A DNA stretch of 64,000 bases from Photobacterium sp. GJ3. GTDB lineage: Bacteria; Pseudomonadota; Gammaproteobacteria; Enterobacterales; Vibrionaceae. Position numbers and translations under genes: made by a program. The stretch lies in NCBI RefSeq assembly GCF_018199995.1, contig NZ_CP073578.1:1922001-1986000 (forward strand). The letters are read 5' to 3'. Numbering within the stretch: position 1 is the first letter of the stretch; every line of letters begins with the position of its first letter. The notes under the pieces were generated by a model. The model saw only the letters and a list, made by a program, of their open reading frames with translations, did no database searches and was not told where the DNA came from. Below, in pieces: positions 9,591-18,437 of this stretch.

Positions 9591-10899
9591 TGGCTTGTAC
9601 CTTGGCTCCGTAGTCGTTGATCATTTCCCAGTCAGGCTGGATTGCAGTGAAGTCTGACTCGGAATATCCCAGTCTCACGGCCTGATCGACAATAATACGA
9701 GCTAAATCAAAATGTTGTGCATGTGGATGTTGTGCAAGATAATCCCGCATCAGCGTGCCGAGTTGAATGGCGGCGCCTTGCGATTTATGGGTATCCAGCA
9801 TTGCGGCAATCTGTTCACTGAGCTGATCATTCACCAGACTCAGTTCTTCAAATTCCACCTGATCCGGCACGATACCGGTCACTTCATCATCCCGCAGGAC
9901 CAGTTCCTCATCCCGCATATCCAGCAGACGCTCCGCATCGGCGTAGGTCAGCTGCCACGGGGCATCAAAGAACTCAGCCACCGACTGACGTAACCGCTGA
10001 CTGAAAGCGCGGTTCTTGTCCATGTCAATGGCGGTCCGGATAAATTTATGGACGTGACGGTCGTAGCCAATCCACAGATCAATCGCCTGCTGGCCCCAGT
10101 TCACAATCCGATCGAGTTTGGCCTGGAGGGAATACACCATGCCATCAATATAATCCAGCGCCAGTTCAGACTCTGAACCCACAGCTTCCTGAATAGACAA
10201 TAATTGGGTTTGCAGCTGATCGCCTGCCGCCTGCAAGGTATCCTGCAATTCCCTTAAGGTACTGGATGTTTCGTTCAGCAGGCTTTCACAGTTGGTAATG
10301 GCGGCGCGCCAGTCCTGATTCAGCAGTTCAGCGATGTCTTGCTTGACCTGCTGCTGCTGTTCATCCATGGTGCGCTGGTTCAGATCAATCCGATCAAAAA
10401 TTTCGGCCACTGAATATTTCAGGACCGCGTAAACATGCAATTTCCAGTGCTGTTCGTCGCCCCCTTCATGGGCAGCCACGGCAGCTTTGTTGAGCTCATC
10501 CGCCACCATCGCCAGTTGAATCGACAGCTTCATCGACGAAAACTCACGGTGACGGGAATAGTAATCTGCAATACCAAGTGCCAGCGGACTCAAGCGGTAA
10601 ATACTGGCCCCTTCGGTCAGTTCACTGGTAAAGCGGGAAATCAGGCGTTGCCTGACCAGCTCGTTAATTGCATTGTTTGCCCGAAAAACCAGGGTGTCTT
10701 TCGACTGTTCAAACAGGTCGCTGACGATTTTAAACGCATCGACCAGCTCGCCTTCCCCCAGTTCTTCATCCAGGCGTTCACCACTCAATACAGCAATCGC
10801 CAACAAAAATGCCAGCCGTTCCGTGGGCAGGTTAAGGGCGAATTCATGCTGTTTCACCCAAGTCACCAGCTCAGGAACGGTCTGGGATTGGTCACTCAT
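9571..10899 (-). CDS. mukF: Chromosome partition kleisin MukF
   Basis: A 442-residue protein (E. coli 440) that starts with a winged-helix region ([25 protein letters not shown]). A helical middle domain follows, and the C-terminal winged helix contacts the MukB head. It bridges the MukB heads and binds MukE. It is the first muk gene after cmoM, 56 bases downstream, consistent with a cmoM-mukF-mukE-mukB operon as in E. coli. Confidence 0.96.
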   Translation of the reverse strand: MSDQSQTVPELVTWVKQHEFALNLPTERLAFLLAIAVLSGERLDEELGEGELVDAFKIVSDLFEQSKDTLVFRANNAINELVRQRLISRFTSELTEGASIYRLSPLALGIADYYSRHREFSSMKLSIQLAMVADELNKAAVAAHEGGDEQHWKLHVYAVLKYSVAEIFDRIDLNQRTMDEQQQQVKQDIAELLNQDWRAAITNCESLLNETSSTLRELQDTLQAAGDQLQTQLLSIQEAVGSESELALDYIDGMVYSLQAKLDRIVNWGQQAIDLWIGYDRHVHKFIRTAIDMDKNRAFSQRLRQSVAEFFDAPWQLTYADAERLLDMRDEELVLRDDEVTGIVPDQVEFEELSLVNDQLSEQIAAMLDTHKSQGAAIQLGTLMRDYLAQHPHAQHFDLARIIVDQAVRLGYSESDFTAIQPDWEMINDYGAKVQANVIDTY

Positions 10900-10955
10900 C
10901 CGTTGTCCTTATTTGTTAGATTTATTGCACGCAACAGGCTATGCGGGCCTGCTGT

Positions 10956-11750
10956 TTACTGCAACGGCTTTTGGGCGTAAACGTGAATGTAGCGCCCTAA
11001 AGATAAATACGGTTCCTGACGACAGATACCTTGTTCCATCGCCAGCAATTGTTCGAGGCTGAATTCGCCAACCCGGCTGGTTCGCATGTAGTCATGGAAA
11101 GTCCGTACACCCGTTTTTCCCAGGATCTGAAAGCCGCCTTCCGTGAGCCAGGCATACACCTCTTCCGGCTTTTGCGCCGACTGTGGCTGAAGCTTGAATC
11201 GTTTGCGGTGAGGCATCCCCTGTTCAACGTGGGTCAGATTACCGCAAATCAGATTTTTAAACAGCAGGCCATTATGGTTATAAAACATGACAGAGATGAT
11301 CCCGCCCGGTTTTACCTGCTGCATCAGCAATTCCAGTGCCGCCCGAGGGTCGGTCAGCCATTCCATGACCGCATGAAACAGCACTAAGTCGACCGGCTCC
11401 TCCAGATGTTCATCCACCTGCTGAACCGGACAATGGACCAGACGATATTGCTCAAGCAAGCCGTTTTTGGCAATTTCCTCTCGGGCCAGCTTGAGCATTT
11501 CTCCAGAAAGATCACATAAAGTGATCTGATGCCCCAGCCGCGCAATCAATTGGGACAACTGTCCCATCCCACCGCCAGCATCCAGCACGCGCAATGATGC
11601 GCCCGGACCGGCCTGATTGGCGTCAAGGGTGTGTAAAATCTGCTCCAAATCTTGCCATACGACAGTCTGACGGATCAGCCCTTTTGCTGTACCGTAGATG
11701 TTTTCTGAGAACTTTTGGGCTAAATCATCAAAATTTCGATCTCTGATCAC
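10956..11750 (-). CDS. cmoM: tRNA 5-carboxymethoxyuridine methyltransferase CmoM (SmtA)
   Basis: A 264-residue class I SAM methyltransferase. The start MIRDRNFDDLAQKFSENIYG matches the family N-terminus. The SAM-binding motif I is VLDAGGGMGQLSQ (about residues 54-66), and LVLFHAVMEWLTDPR and GGIISVMFYNHNG are motifs typical of CmoM. In E. coli it methylates cmo5U34 to mcmo5U in wobble tRNAs. It heads the muk operon, as in enterics. The gene faces away from elyC across a 117-base shared promoter region. Confidence 0.93.
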   Translation of the reverse strand: MIRDRNFDDLAQKFSENIYGTAKGLIRQTVVWQDLEQILHTLDANQAGPGASLRVLDAGGGMGQLSQLIARLGHQITLCDLSGEMLKLAREEIAKNGLLEQYRLVHCPVQQVDEHLEEPVDLVLFHAVMEWLTDPRAALELLMQQVKPGGIISVMFYNHNGLLFKNLICGNLTHVEQGMPHRKRFKLQPQSAQKPEEVYAWLTEGGFQILGKTGVRTFHDYMRTSRVGEFSLEQLLAMEQGICRQEPYLSLGRYIHVYAQKPLQ

Positions 11751-11867
11751 GTCAGTTTTCGTTATGATAGCGTTCTTGTCAGATGCTTATTGTGTCACAA
11801 GCTTTAGAGGAATAAAGGCTTGGAGCGTGTTTTCAAGCTCAATTGCTGAAATTTCGGACGACCTGAT

Positions 11868-12680
11868 ATGTTTGAACTGAAAAAAATCTTGTCGGCGTTT
11901 CTGATGCCCCTGCCATCCCTACTGTTGATTGGCTTGCTGGGACTGCTGATACTCTGGTTTACCCGCCGACAGAAACTGGCTTCATGGCTGCTGACACTTT
12001 CTTTACTGGGTATTTTCCTGGTCGCTTTTCAACCGGTTTCCACCGCGTTACTCAGCCCGCTGGAACGCGGCTATAAAGGTTACATCCACACCGGAAAACC
12101 GGTCGATTACATCATGGTCCTTGGCAACAGCCATGTTGTTGACAAAGATCTGCCCATCACCTCTGAACTGTCCCGCGCTTCGCTGATGCGTCTGGCAGAG
12201 GCGATCCGAATTCATAACCTGTCTCCCGGCTCGCGAATCATTCTGTCCGGATACGACGGTGGCACGGAGATCAGCCAGGCCCGGATGATGGCCAAAGTCG
12301 CCATCGCACTGGGGGTGAACAAACTGGACATCCTACTGCTGGAAACTGCCAAAGACACCTGGGAAGAAGCGTTTCAGGCGGCATCTGTGGTCGGGAAACG
12401 GAATCTGGTCTTGGTGACCTCAGCCAGCCACATGCCGCGGGCGCTTACAGAATTCAAACAAGCCGGGCTCAATCCAGTCCCTGCACCGACGAACTTTCTC
12501 GCCAGCGATGAAATCCATCAGCCCTGGCTGAAATATGCCCCCAAAGCCCAGTACCTGGAACAGACTGAACGCTTCTGGCACGAAACCCTCGGACGCTGGT
12601 GGCAGCACCTGCGGGATATGGCAGACAGTGCTGCACCGGTCAATGTGGTTCAGCCGGATACCAAAGCCGACGCAGCCTGA
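11868..12680 (+). CDS. elyC: Envelope biogenesis factor ElyC
   Basis: A 270-residue DUF218 (YdcF-like) membrane protein. Two N-terminal membrane segments (LIGLLGLLILWFTRR and LLTLSLLGIFLVAFQPVS) precede a periplasmic domain with the DUF218 motifs YIMVLGNSHVVD, ILSGYDGGTEISQA and LVTSASHMPRALTEF. E. coli ElyC (YcbC) is needed for peptidoglycan assembly at low temperature through the undecaprenyl carrier. It is divergent from cmoM, as in E. coli. A low-similarity C-terminal tail follows the last helix. Confidence 0.9.
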   Translation: MFELKKILSAFLMPLPSLLLIGLLGLLILWFTRRQKLASWLLTLSLLGIFLVAFQPVSTALLSPLERGYKGYIHTGKPVDYIMVLGNSHVVDKDLPITSELSRASLMRLAEAIRIHNLSPGSRIILSGYDGGTEISQARMMAKVAIALGVNKLDILLLETAKDTWEEAFQAASVVGKRNLVLVTSASHMPRALTEFKQAGLNPVPAPTNFLASDEIHQPWLKYAPKAQYLEQTERFWHETLGRWWQHLRDMADSAAPVNVVQPDTKADAA

Positions 12681-12712
12681 CCGCCTATTTCACATACACG
12701 ACCTTTCAGTCA

Positions 12713-12733
12713 CAGCCGGAAATCTTCCGGCTG
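12713..12733 (+). terminator. Hairpin downstream of elyC
   Basis: CAGCCGGAA and TTCCGGCTG form a 9-bp stem around a 3-base centre, about 30 bases after the elyC stop. No T-run follows, so it may act as a weak or factor-assisted terminator. Confidence 0.5.
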
Positions 12734-12944
12734 CCCCTTCAATTCGTACACAATTCAGCCAATCTGACGACAAATCCAATCCATATTCTATTTAGTTTTA
12801 TCATGTGACATTTTTGAATAGTTAAAGTTATGAGTAACCATTCCTTCCGGTCGACTGAATCCCTATGATGCGGAAAACCTTTTCGTCAAGACAGCCTTTT
12901 GCAACATAACCTTCGGGCTGCACACTTTTGAAACAGAGAGAAGT

Positions 12945-14333
12945 ATGTATCTAATCGTGAATCTGGCGATTTTTGCGTTGCTTATCGCCCTGCTGGTGAA
13001 ACAGCAACAATCTGATCAGTCACTGTCCAAACGCGTCTTTACGGGTCTCGGACTGGGGGTTGCCTTTGGTGCCGCGCTGCAGTTCTTCTATGGCGAGGGG
13101 AACGAAGCCGTTGCCGCCACCCTGAAATATGTCGGCATTGTGGGTTCTGGCTATGTCAGCCTGCTGAAGATGATCGTGATGCCACTGATCATGGTGTCTA
13201 TTATTGCCGCCATCGTGAAAGTTAAAAACGCTGGATCTCTGGGTAAAATTGCCGGTCTGAGCATCGGAATTCTGCTGGCAACGACCGCAGTGTCTGCACT
13301 GATTGGTATTCTGGTCAGCAACATGTTTGGTCTGACTGCCGAAGGGATTGTTCAGGGTGCGCGCGAAATTGCCCGCGGAGAAGCCCTGCAAAACCGTCTG
13401 GCGACCGTGGAAACCCTGTCACTGGCTGACATGATTATTTCTTTCTTCCCGGGGAATCCGTTTGCCGATCTGGCAGGCAGTCGTCCAACCTCGACCATTG
13501 CCGTTGTGATTTTCTCTGCTTTTGTCGGGATTGCGAGTCTGACTGTGATTCGTACCCAGCCTGAATTGGGTAAGAGTCTGGAAACCTTCGTCAATGTGGC
13601 TCAGGAAGTCGTCCGGACTTTGGTTCGCATGGTTCTGGCCCTGACCCCTTACGGCGTTCTGGCTCTGATGACCAAAGTCGTGGCCGGATCGAACTATGGC
13701 GATATCCTGAACCTGCTGAACTTTGTTGTTGCTTCTTATGTGGGTCTGGGACTGATTCTGGTCATGCACCTGCTGCTGGTTGCTGGCATTGGCGTGAATC
13801 CGGTTCGTTTCCTGAAGAAGATTCTGCCGGTCCTGACCTTTGCTTTCACTTCCCGTTCAAGTGCAGGCACCCTGCCACTGAACATTGAAACTCAGGTGAA
13901 GAAACTGGGTAACGGTGAAGCGGTCTCGAACTTCTCAGCATCTTTTGGTGCGACCATGGGCCAGAACGGTTGTGCCGGTCTGTATCCTGCCATGCTGGCT
14001 GTGATGATTGCGCCAACGATCGGTATTGACCCGCTGGATCCAGGCTTTATTCTGACTCTGATTGCCATTGTGACTGTCAGTTCATTCGGAATTGCCGGTG
14101 TGGGTGGCGGTGCGACTTTCGCTGCAATCATTGTGCTGTCTGCACTGGATATGCCAGTTGCTCTGGCAGGTCTGCTGATTTCCATCGAGCCGCTGATTGA
14201 TATGGGCCGTACTGCAGTCAACGTGAGTGGTTCCATGACGGCAGGCACCATCACCGCCCGTGTGTTAGGTCAGGCGGATCAACGCATCTTCGACGAAGAT
14301 GAAGAAATCAGCGGTGAGCGTGCAAACGCATAA
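12945..14333 (+). CDS. tcyP: L-cystine:cation symporter TcyP
   Basis: A 462-residue carrier of the DAACS (glutamate/dicarboxylate symporter) fold. The family landmarks are easy to see: IVMPLIMVSIIAAIVK, LTPYGVLALMTKVVAGSN, the serine-rich re-entrant loop TFAFTSRSSAGTLPLN, and FGATMGQNGCAGLYPAMLA with VNVSGSMTAGT near the C-terminus. The NGCAGLYPAM form is characteristic of YdjN/TcyP cystine carriers rather than GltP or DctA. It should import cystine (and related compounds) into the cytoplasm. It is a single gene with its own terminator; ATG at 12945 is preceded by an AGAGAGA ribosome-site-like stretch. Confidence 0.93.
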   Translation: MYLIVNLAIFALLIALLVKQQQSDQSLSKRVFTGLGLGVAFGAALQFFYGEGNEAVAATLKYVGIVGSGYVSLLKMIVMPLIMVSIIAAIVKVKNAGSLGKIAGLSIGILLATTAVSALIGILVSNMFGLTAEGIVQGAREIARGEALQNRLATVETLSLADMIISFFPGNPFADLAGSRPTSTIAVVIFSAFVGIASLTVIRTQPELGKSLETFVNVAQEVVRTLVRMVLALTPYGVLALMTKVVAGSNYGDILNLLNFVVASYVGLGLILVMHLLLVAGIGVNPVRFLKKILPVLTFAFTSRSSAGTLPLNIETQVKKLGNGEAVSNFSASFGATMGQNGCAGLYPAMLAVMIAPTIGIDPLDPGFILTLIAIVTVSSFGIAGVGGGATFAAIIVLSALDMPVALAGLLISIEPLIDMGRTAVNVSGSMTAGTITARVLGQADQRIFDEDEEISGERANA

Positions 14334-14358
14334 CGCCCTTCTCTTCATTTCTCATGCA

Positions 14359-14390
14359 TCAGCCCGGTCGAGTACCGGGCTGATTGTTTT
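14359..14390 (+). terminator. Terminator of tcyP
   Basis: TCAGCCCGGT and ACCGGGCTGA form a perfect 10-bp stem with the 5-base loop CGAGT, followed by TTGTTTT, 25 bases after the tcyP stop. Confidence 0.88.
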
Positions 14391-14531
14391 CTGCACCACG
14401 CGGAAACACCCTCGCATTCAGCCTCGCCTCCGAACATGTCCAAACAGACTCAACCGACCCATGCTCAATACCTGAAGGCCAAAAGTCTTGTCGGCATTTT
14501 ACCAAATGGTCTGTAAAGCTCAGGATACGGG

Positions 14532-15440
14532 TCACTGCCTTGCAAACTGCAATGAATCAAGCGTCACTTTATCGCATAGCTGATTGATAAAATGGACGGC
14601 TGCATGCGTGAGCGTTCGATTTTTACGAACAAAGATAATCGTTTTACATGTCGGTAGTTCGCTCATATCCAGTATGCAAAGCTCTCCTTCGTTCACTTCG
14701 TTAACGACCGAGTATTTGGGCAGCACAGATAAATAGTCAGAGGACTGAACGTAATCCTTGATATAACTAATCTGGCTCATCTCTAACTTAGGTTCAAACT
14801 CAAGCCCTTGCTCTTGCAAACATTGGTGGAAGAGTTGCGTGGTTTGAAACCGATGGCTTAGCGCGACGAAAGGCTGCTTTACGATATCTTTCAGCAGCAA
14901 ATTCGGTTGGCGGACGAAGGGATGCGACTGACGGGCGACAATCACGATTGGCGTCTCGACACTTTTGACAATATCAATACCACTGCAATCATCAGGCTGC
15001 ATCGCAATACCAATATCAGCGTGATCGTTTCGGACGCTCGAATAGCTCTCTTGGCTCCCTGAGATATTGATTCCAAAACTCACCTCAGGATACTTCCTGG
15101 CAAACGCCTCCATCGGGGGCATAACCCAAGACTCAACGACCCCTTCAATCGTTGCCAGTTGAATGTTCCCCGTGAGCAGGTTTTGTAACTTGTCGATTTC
15201 AGACTTGGCCAACTCTATCTCTCGAATTGTCCGACGCACATGTTTTTCGACGACTTTTCCCTGTTCTGTCAGAAACATACCATTCGCTCTCCTCTCGAAA
15301 AGCGGCGTACGAAAATAGTGCTCAAAATTTTTTATCTGGCGACTGAGTGCTGATGCACTGATATGCAGCAATCTTGATGCTTCTCTCAGTGACTGGGTTT
15401 CTGCTAACACAACGAAGTATTTCATTGTTGTCATTTCCAT
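14532..15440 (-). CDS. LysR-type regulator of the nitrilase unit
   Basis: A 302-residue LysR-type regulator. The N-terminal winged helix has the usual pattern (MKYFVVLAETQSLREASRLL, then SASALSRQIKNFEHYF and LFERRANG). The effector domain follows from about residue 90. The start at 15440 is chosen because a GGGGGGA ribosome site lies just before it; an upstream in-frame start at 15488 lacks one. It is divergent from the DUF3311/symporter/nitrilase genes, with a symmetric LysR-type box between them, so it probably activates that operon in response to a substrate-derived ligand. The ligand is unknown. Confidence 0.88.
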   Translation of the reverse strand: MEMTTMKYFVVLAETQSLREASRLLHISASALSRQIKNFEHYFRTPLFERRANGMFLTEQGKVVEKHVRRTIREIELAKSEIDKLQNLLTGNIQLATIEGVVESWVMPPMEAFARKYPEVSFGINISGSQESYSSVRNDHADIGIAMQPDDCSGIDIVKSVETPIVIVARQSHPFVRQPNLLLKDIVKQPFVALSHRFQTTQLFHQCLQEQGLEFEPKLEMSQISYIKDYVQSSDYLSVLPKYSVVNEVNEGELCILDMSELPTCKTIIFVRKNRTLTHAAVHFINQLCDKVTLDSLQFARQ

Positions 15441-15501
15441 GAATCCCCCCTTTCTACTTCCTTGTTCATGATGAAACACATCACGCACTATCTTGGTCGA
15501 G

Positions 15502-15520
15502 TGTTCTAATTATTGCAACA
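15502..15520. promoter_or_regulatory. LysR-type operator between the regulator and the nitrilase operon
   Basis: TGTTCTAATTATTGCAACA has dyad symmetry of the form TGTT-N2-AAT-N-ATT-N2-AACA. That is the 19-bp layout of LysR-type sites with a T-N11-A core. It lies about 60 bases before the regulator start and 80 bases before the DUF3311 gene. The role is inferred from position and symmetry. Confidence 0.6.
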
Positions 15521-15601
15521 CAGCGTGAAAATCTTACTGATATTAGAAACGCACAGCCTCCACTAAGATTGAACCAACTCAAATGAAAAGGATGCTTATT
15601 G

Positions 15602-15838
15602 ATGAAAACCAAAAGGAAAATACTGTGGTTTACTGTCGTGTTCTTCCTGTTTCTCACCACACTCCCGTATTTAGGTTACTTTGATCAGCCCGTACTGGTT
15701 GCCGGGATTCCAGAGCCACTTTTTCTCATTCTGCTTTGCAATGTCGTACTGACTGTCTGCGCGATCGCTATCTATCCCCTTTACTTTAAACCTCTGATGA
15801 AAAAGCTTGCCGACAAACCAATCGTGAGGATCGAATAA
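15602..15838 (+). CDS. DUF3311 small membrane subunit
   Basis: A 78-residue protein with two membrane segments (ILWFTVVFFLFLTTLPYLGY and LFLILLCNVVLTVCAIAIYP) and a short basic C-terminus. DUF3311 proteins are commonly encoded directly before sodium:solute symporters of the PanF/YhdT type and are thought to be a small accessory subunit. The stop codon overlaps the symporter ATG by one base (TAATG), so the two are probably translated together. ATG at 15602 follows an AAAAGGA site. Confidence 0.82.
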   Translation: MKTKRKILWFTVVFFLFLTTLPYLGYFDQPVLVAGIPEPLFLILLCNVVLTVCAIAIYPLYFKPLMKKLADKPIVRIE

Positions 15839-17361
15839 TGAATCATGACATCACACTTGGGATCTTATTCTCGTTCTTGGTGGCGTTTACCGTGGTTGCA
15901 TATTTCGCAAAGAAAAATGCGCCGGAAACGGGAACTTCGACTGAAAGCTATGTGATTGGTGGCCGAAGCATGGGCACCGTCGTCCTGCTTCTCTCGATGG
16001 GAGCAACCTACTTCTCGACCTGGACTTTACTCGGTGCTTTTGGAACCTACTATCGCAGCGGTGTCTGGTTCTCATCCTTTGCTGTTTGGACCATCTTTCA
16101 TGGCATTTTTGTCTGGTTATTTGGGACTCGGATCTGGCTCGCTGGTAAGAAATTTGGTTTTTTCACCCCCGGACAAATGTTTCAGCACTACTACTCGAGT
16201 AAGCGGCTGAGAATCGCTGTCGCGATTGTGGGGATTCTTGCGCTTGTGCCCGTCATGCTGATCCAGATTAGCGGTGGCGCGCAAGCGCTGGAGTCTCTGA
16301 CTGACGGTATGGTGCCTTATGTGATCGGCGTGACTGTGACTTCTTTGATGGTCGGTGTCATTGTGCTCTGGGCAGGATTTAAAGGGACGGCATGGACCGA
16401 TTCGTTCATGGGTTTGTTCTTCGCCTCAATTTTAATCTTCACCGCCTTTTATGCAGCCGACAAGGCCGGTGGATTCGCATTGTTTGAGAAAGCATTGGCG
16501 CATAGCCCTGAGAAAATGGTCACAGGCGGCAACCCTCTCAAGATGATTGAACTGTGGTTAGGACTGGGTTTTGGTGCCTGGGTGCTACCGCATATGTGGC
16601 AAAAATACTACTCAGCCTCTTCAGCCGAAGTACTGGGTAAAGTGGCCGCCATGACCCCATTCTGGAACTCATGGATGATGGCAATCATTCCATTAGTTGT
16701 TGGCACGGCCGCGATGATCCCTGGTGTCGTGCCTGGGGTAACCGCTGCAACAAGTGACACCATTCTACCGCAGTTCTTCTCCGCACATTTACCGGTGCTC
16801 GGCGCTTTTGTTGTGGCAGGTATCCTTGCAGCAGCCATTTCCACCATCAATAGCCAATTGCTCTCTTCTGCGAGTATCGTCGCAGAAGATATTGTGAACT
16901 CGCTGCGCAAATCCCCCATGACGTCTATCAATACAGTTAGAGTCACAAAGCTTGCGGTGATCGCACTCACGCTTCTGGTTTTCGTGCTCGCATTAACACC
17001 GGGCGGCGCCGGGTTTTTGATCCCAATTGCTTCACTCGGGTTTGGTCTTGGCTTGCAAATTGTGCCAAGTGCACTGGGCATACTGTATTTCAGATCGATT
17101 TCTGAAGCGGGTGCATTCTGGGGGTTAATCACAGGCGCATCAGCCATGGGGATTTCAGCCTTACTCGGGTTGAACTTCATTGTCGGGCATGGGCTGTTCG
17201 GACTGATCATCAATGTCATCGTTACTGTGGTGATCAGTCAAAAAACACAACCTGTCTCGCAAGACTCAGTGGCCCAGTATCACAATATGTATGCCGCGTA
17301 TATGACCGACAACGTCTCGACTGACGATGAGGTCAGCGATCATATCGTCCCCCAAAAGTAA
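15838..17361 (+). CDS. Sodium:solute symporter (SSS family)
   Basis: A 507-residue protein with about 13 membrane segments. SSF family marks include YVIGGRSMGTVVLLLSMGATYFS near the N-terminus, GLFFASILIFTAFYAADKAG, and the AAAISTINSQLLSSASIVAEDI helix that lines the sodium site. It should take up an organic solute, probably a carboxylate or amide/nitrile, with Na+. It lies between DUF3311 and a nitrilase gene, so the carried compound may be the nitrilase substrate or a related acid. The substrate is inferred from neighbours only. Confidence 0.87.
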   Translation: MNHDITLGILFSFLVAFTVVAYFAKKNAPETGTSTESYVIGGRSMGTVVLLLSMGATYFSTWTLLGAFGTYYRSGVWFSSFAVWTIFHGIFVWLFGTRIWLAGKKFGFFTPGQMFQHYYSSKRLRIAVAIVGILALVPVMLIQISGGAQALESLTDGMVPYVIGVTVTSLMVGVIVLWAGFKGTAWTDSFMGLFFASILIFTAFYAADKAGGFALFEKALAHSPEKMVTGGNPLKMIELWLGLGFGAWVLPHMWQKYYSASSAEVLGKVAAMTPFWNSWMMAIIPLVVGTAAMIPGVVPGVTAATSDTILPQFFSAHLPVLGAFVVAGILAAAISTINSQLLSSASIVAEDIVNSLRKSPMTSINTVRVTKLAVIALTLLVFVLALTPGGAGFLIPIASLGFGLGLQIVPSALGILYFRSISEAGAFWGLITGASAMGISALLGLNFIVGHGLFGLIINVIVTVVISQKTQPVSQDSVAQYHNMYAAYMTDNVSTDDEVSDHIVPQK

Positions 17362-17370
17362 GGATACAGA

Positions 17371-18333
17371 ATGAAAAATAAAACGAAGGTGGCACTTGTT
17401 CAAGACAGCAGCGTTCCATTTGATGCCGAGAAAACAACAGAGAAAGCAATCGCTCTGATTGCGCAATGTGCCAGCAATGGTGCTGAGCTCGCCGTCTTTC
17501 CGGAAGCTTTTCTGGGCACATACCCCAAAGGGCTCACATTTGATGCGCCAGTTGGGACACGCCTTCCTGAAGGAAGAGAAGACTATTACCGATACTATGA
17601 GGGCGCAGTCACACTCGATGGTACTGAAGTCCAAAAACTGACGGATGCCGCAGCAGAACATCATATTTTTGTGGTGATGGGTGTGATAGAGCGGCTGGGT
17701 ACGACCCTTTATTGCAGCGTGATATTCATTGATCCGGCTGAGGGTTTGGTGAATATCCGCAGAAAGCTCATGCCAACAGGCTCAGAACGTTTAATCTGGG
17801 GCTTTGGAGATGGCTCGACGCTGAAAGTTGTTGAAAGCAGCATCGGAAAAATTGGCGCGGTCATCTGCTGGGAAAACTACATGCCAGCGCTACGGGCCGC
17901 GATGTATGCACAAGGCGTTGAAATTTATTGTGCACCGACCGCCGATGACAGAGAGTCCTGGCTCTCAAGTATGCGTCACATCGCCATGGAAGGGCGCTGC
18001 TTCGTTCTGAGTGCTTGCCAACACATCACTCGTGGAGAATATGGTGAAAATTATCGCAGCGTCTTACACGCTGACAGCAATGACGTTGTGATGAAAGGCG
18101 GGAGTGTGGTTGTCGGCCCGCTTGGCGAAATTATTGCGGGTCCTGTATTTGATGAGAAAACAATTATTTATGCAGAACTGGATAAAGAAACCCTGATTCG
18201 GAGCAAATTAGACTTTGATCCCGTGGGCCATTACGCCAGGCCAGATGTACTCTCAATCAATGTTGATACGACGCGTAAATCAGCCGTTTGTTTTCACGCC
18301 TCACCATCACTGCCACATCAAAACGGATACTGA
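17371..18333 (+). CDS. Nitrilase (carbon-nitrogen hydrolase)
   Basis: A 320-residue nitrilase-superfamily enzyme. The catalytic residues are visible: Glu45 (FPEAFLGTYP), Lys133 (RRKLMPTGSE, with a second Glu at 140) and the nucleophile Cys167 in GAVICWENYMP. The CWE context is that of true nitrilases, which turn organic nitriles into a carboxylic acid and ammonia, rather than amidases. The length is somewhat short of many nitrilases (330-370), with a brief C-terminal tail. It begins 9 bases after the symporter and has a TAAGGA ribosome site. A relative of cyanide dihydratase or cyanoalanine nitrilase cannot be separated by eye. Confidence 0.88.
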   Translation: MKNKTKVALVQDSSVPFDAEKTTEKAIALIAQCASNGAELAVFPEAFLGTYPKGLTFDAPVGTRLPEGREDYYRYYEGAVTLDGTEVQKLTDAAAEHHIFVVMGVIERLGTTLYCSVIFIDPAEGLVNIRRKLMPTGSERLIWGFGDGSTLKVVESSIGKIGAVICWENYMPALRAAMYAQGVEIYCAPTADDRESWLSSMRHIAMEGRCFVLSACQHITRGEYGENYRSVLHADSNDVVMKGGSVVVGPLGEIIAGPVFDEKTIIYAELDKETLIRSKLDFDPVGHYARPDVLSINVDTTRKSAVCFHASPSLPHQNGY

Positions 18334-18396
18334 CCATAAAGAGAGCGGCATGAACGTGTGTGAATGCCTGCACCCCATCAAGTCTCTGAATCTTCG

Positions 18397-18422
18397 AGCC
18401 CGGTTGAATTGCCGGGCTTTTT
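18397..18422 (+). terminator. Terminator of the nitrilase operon
   Basis: AGCCCGG and CCGGGCT form a 7-bp stem with an 8-base loop, followed by TTTTT. It lies between the convergent nitrilase and acoR-like genes. Confidence 0.8.
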
Positions 18423-18437
18423 GCCTTTGTTTCGCAA

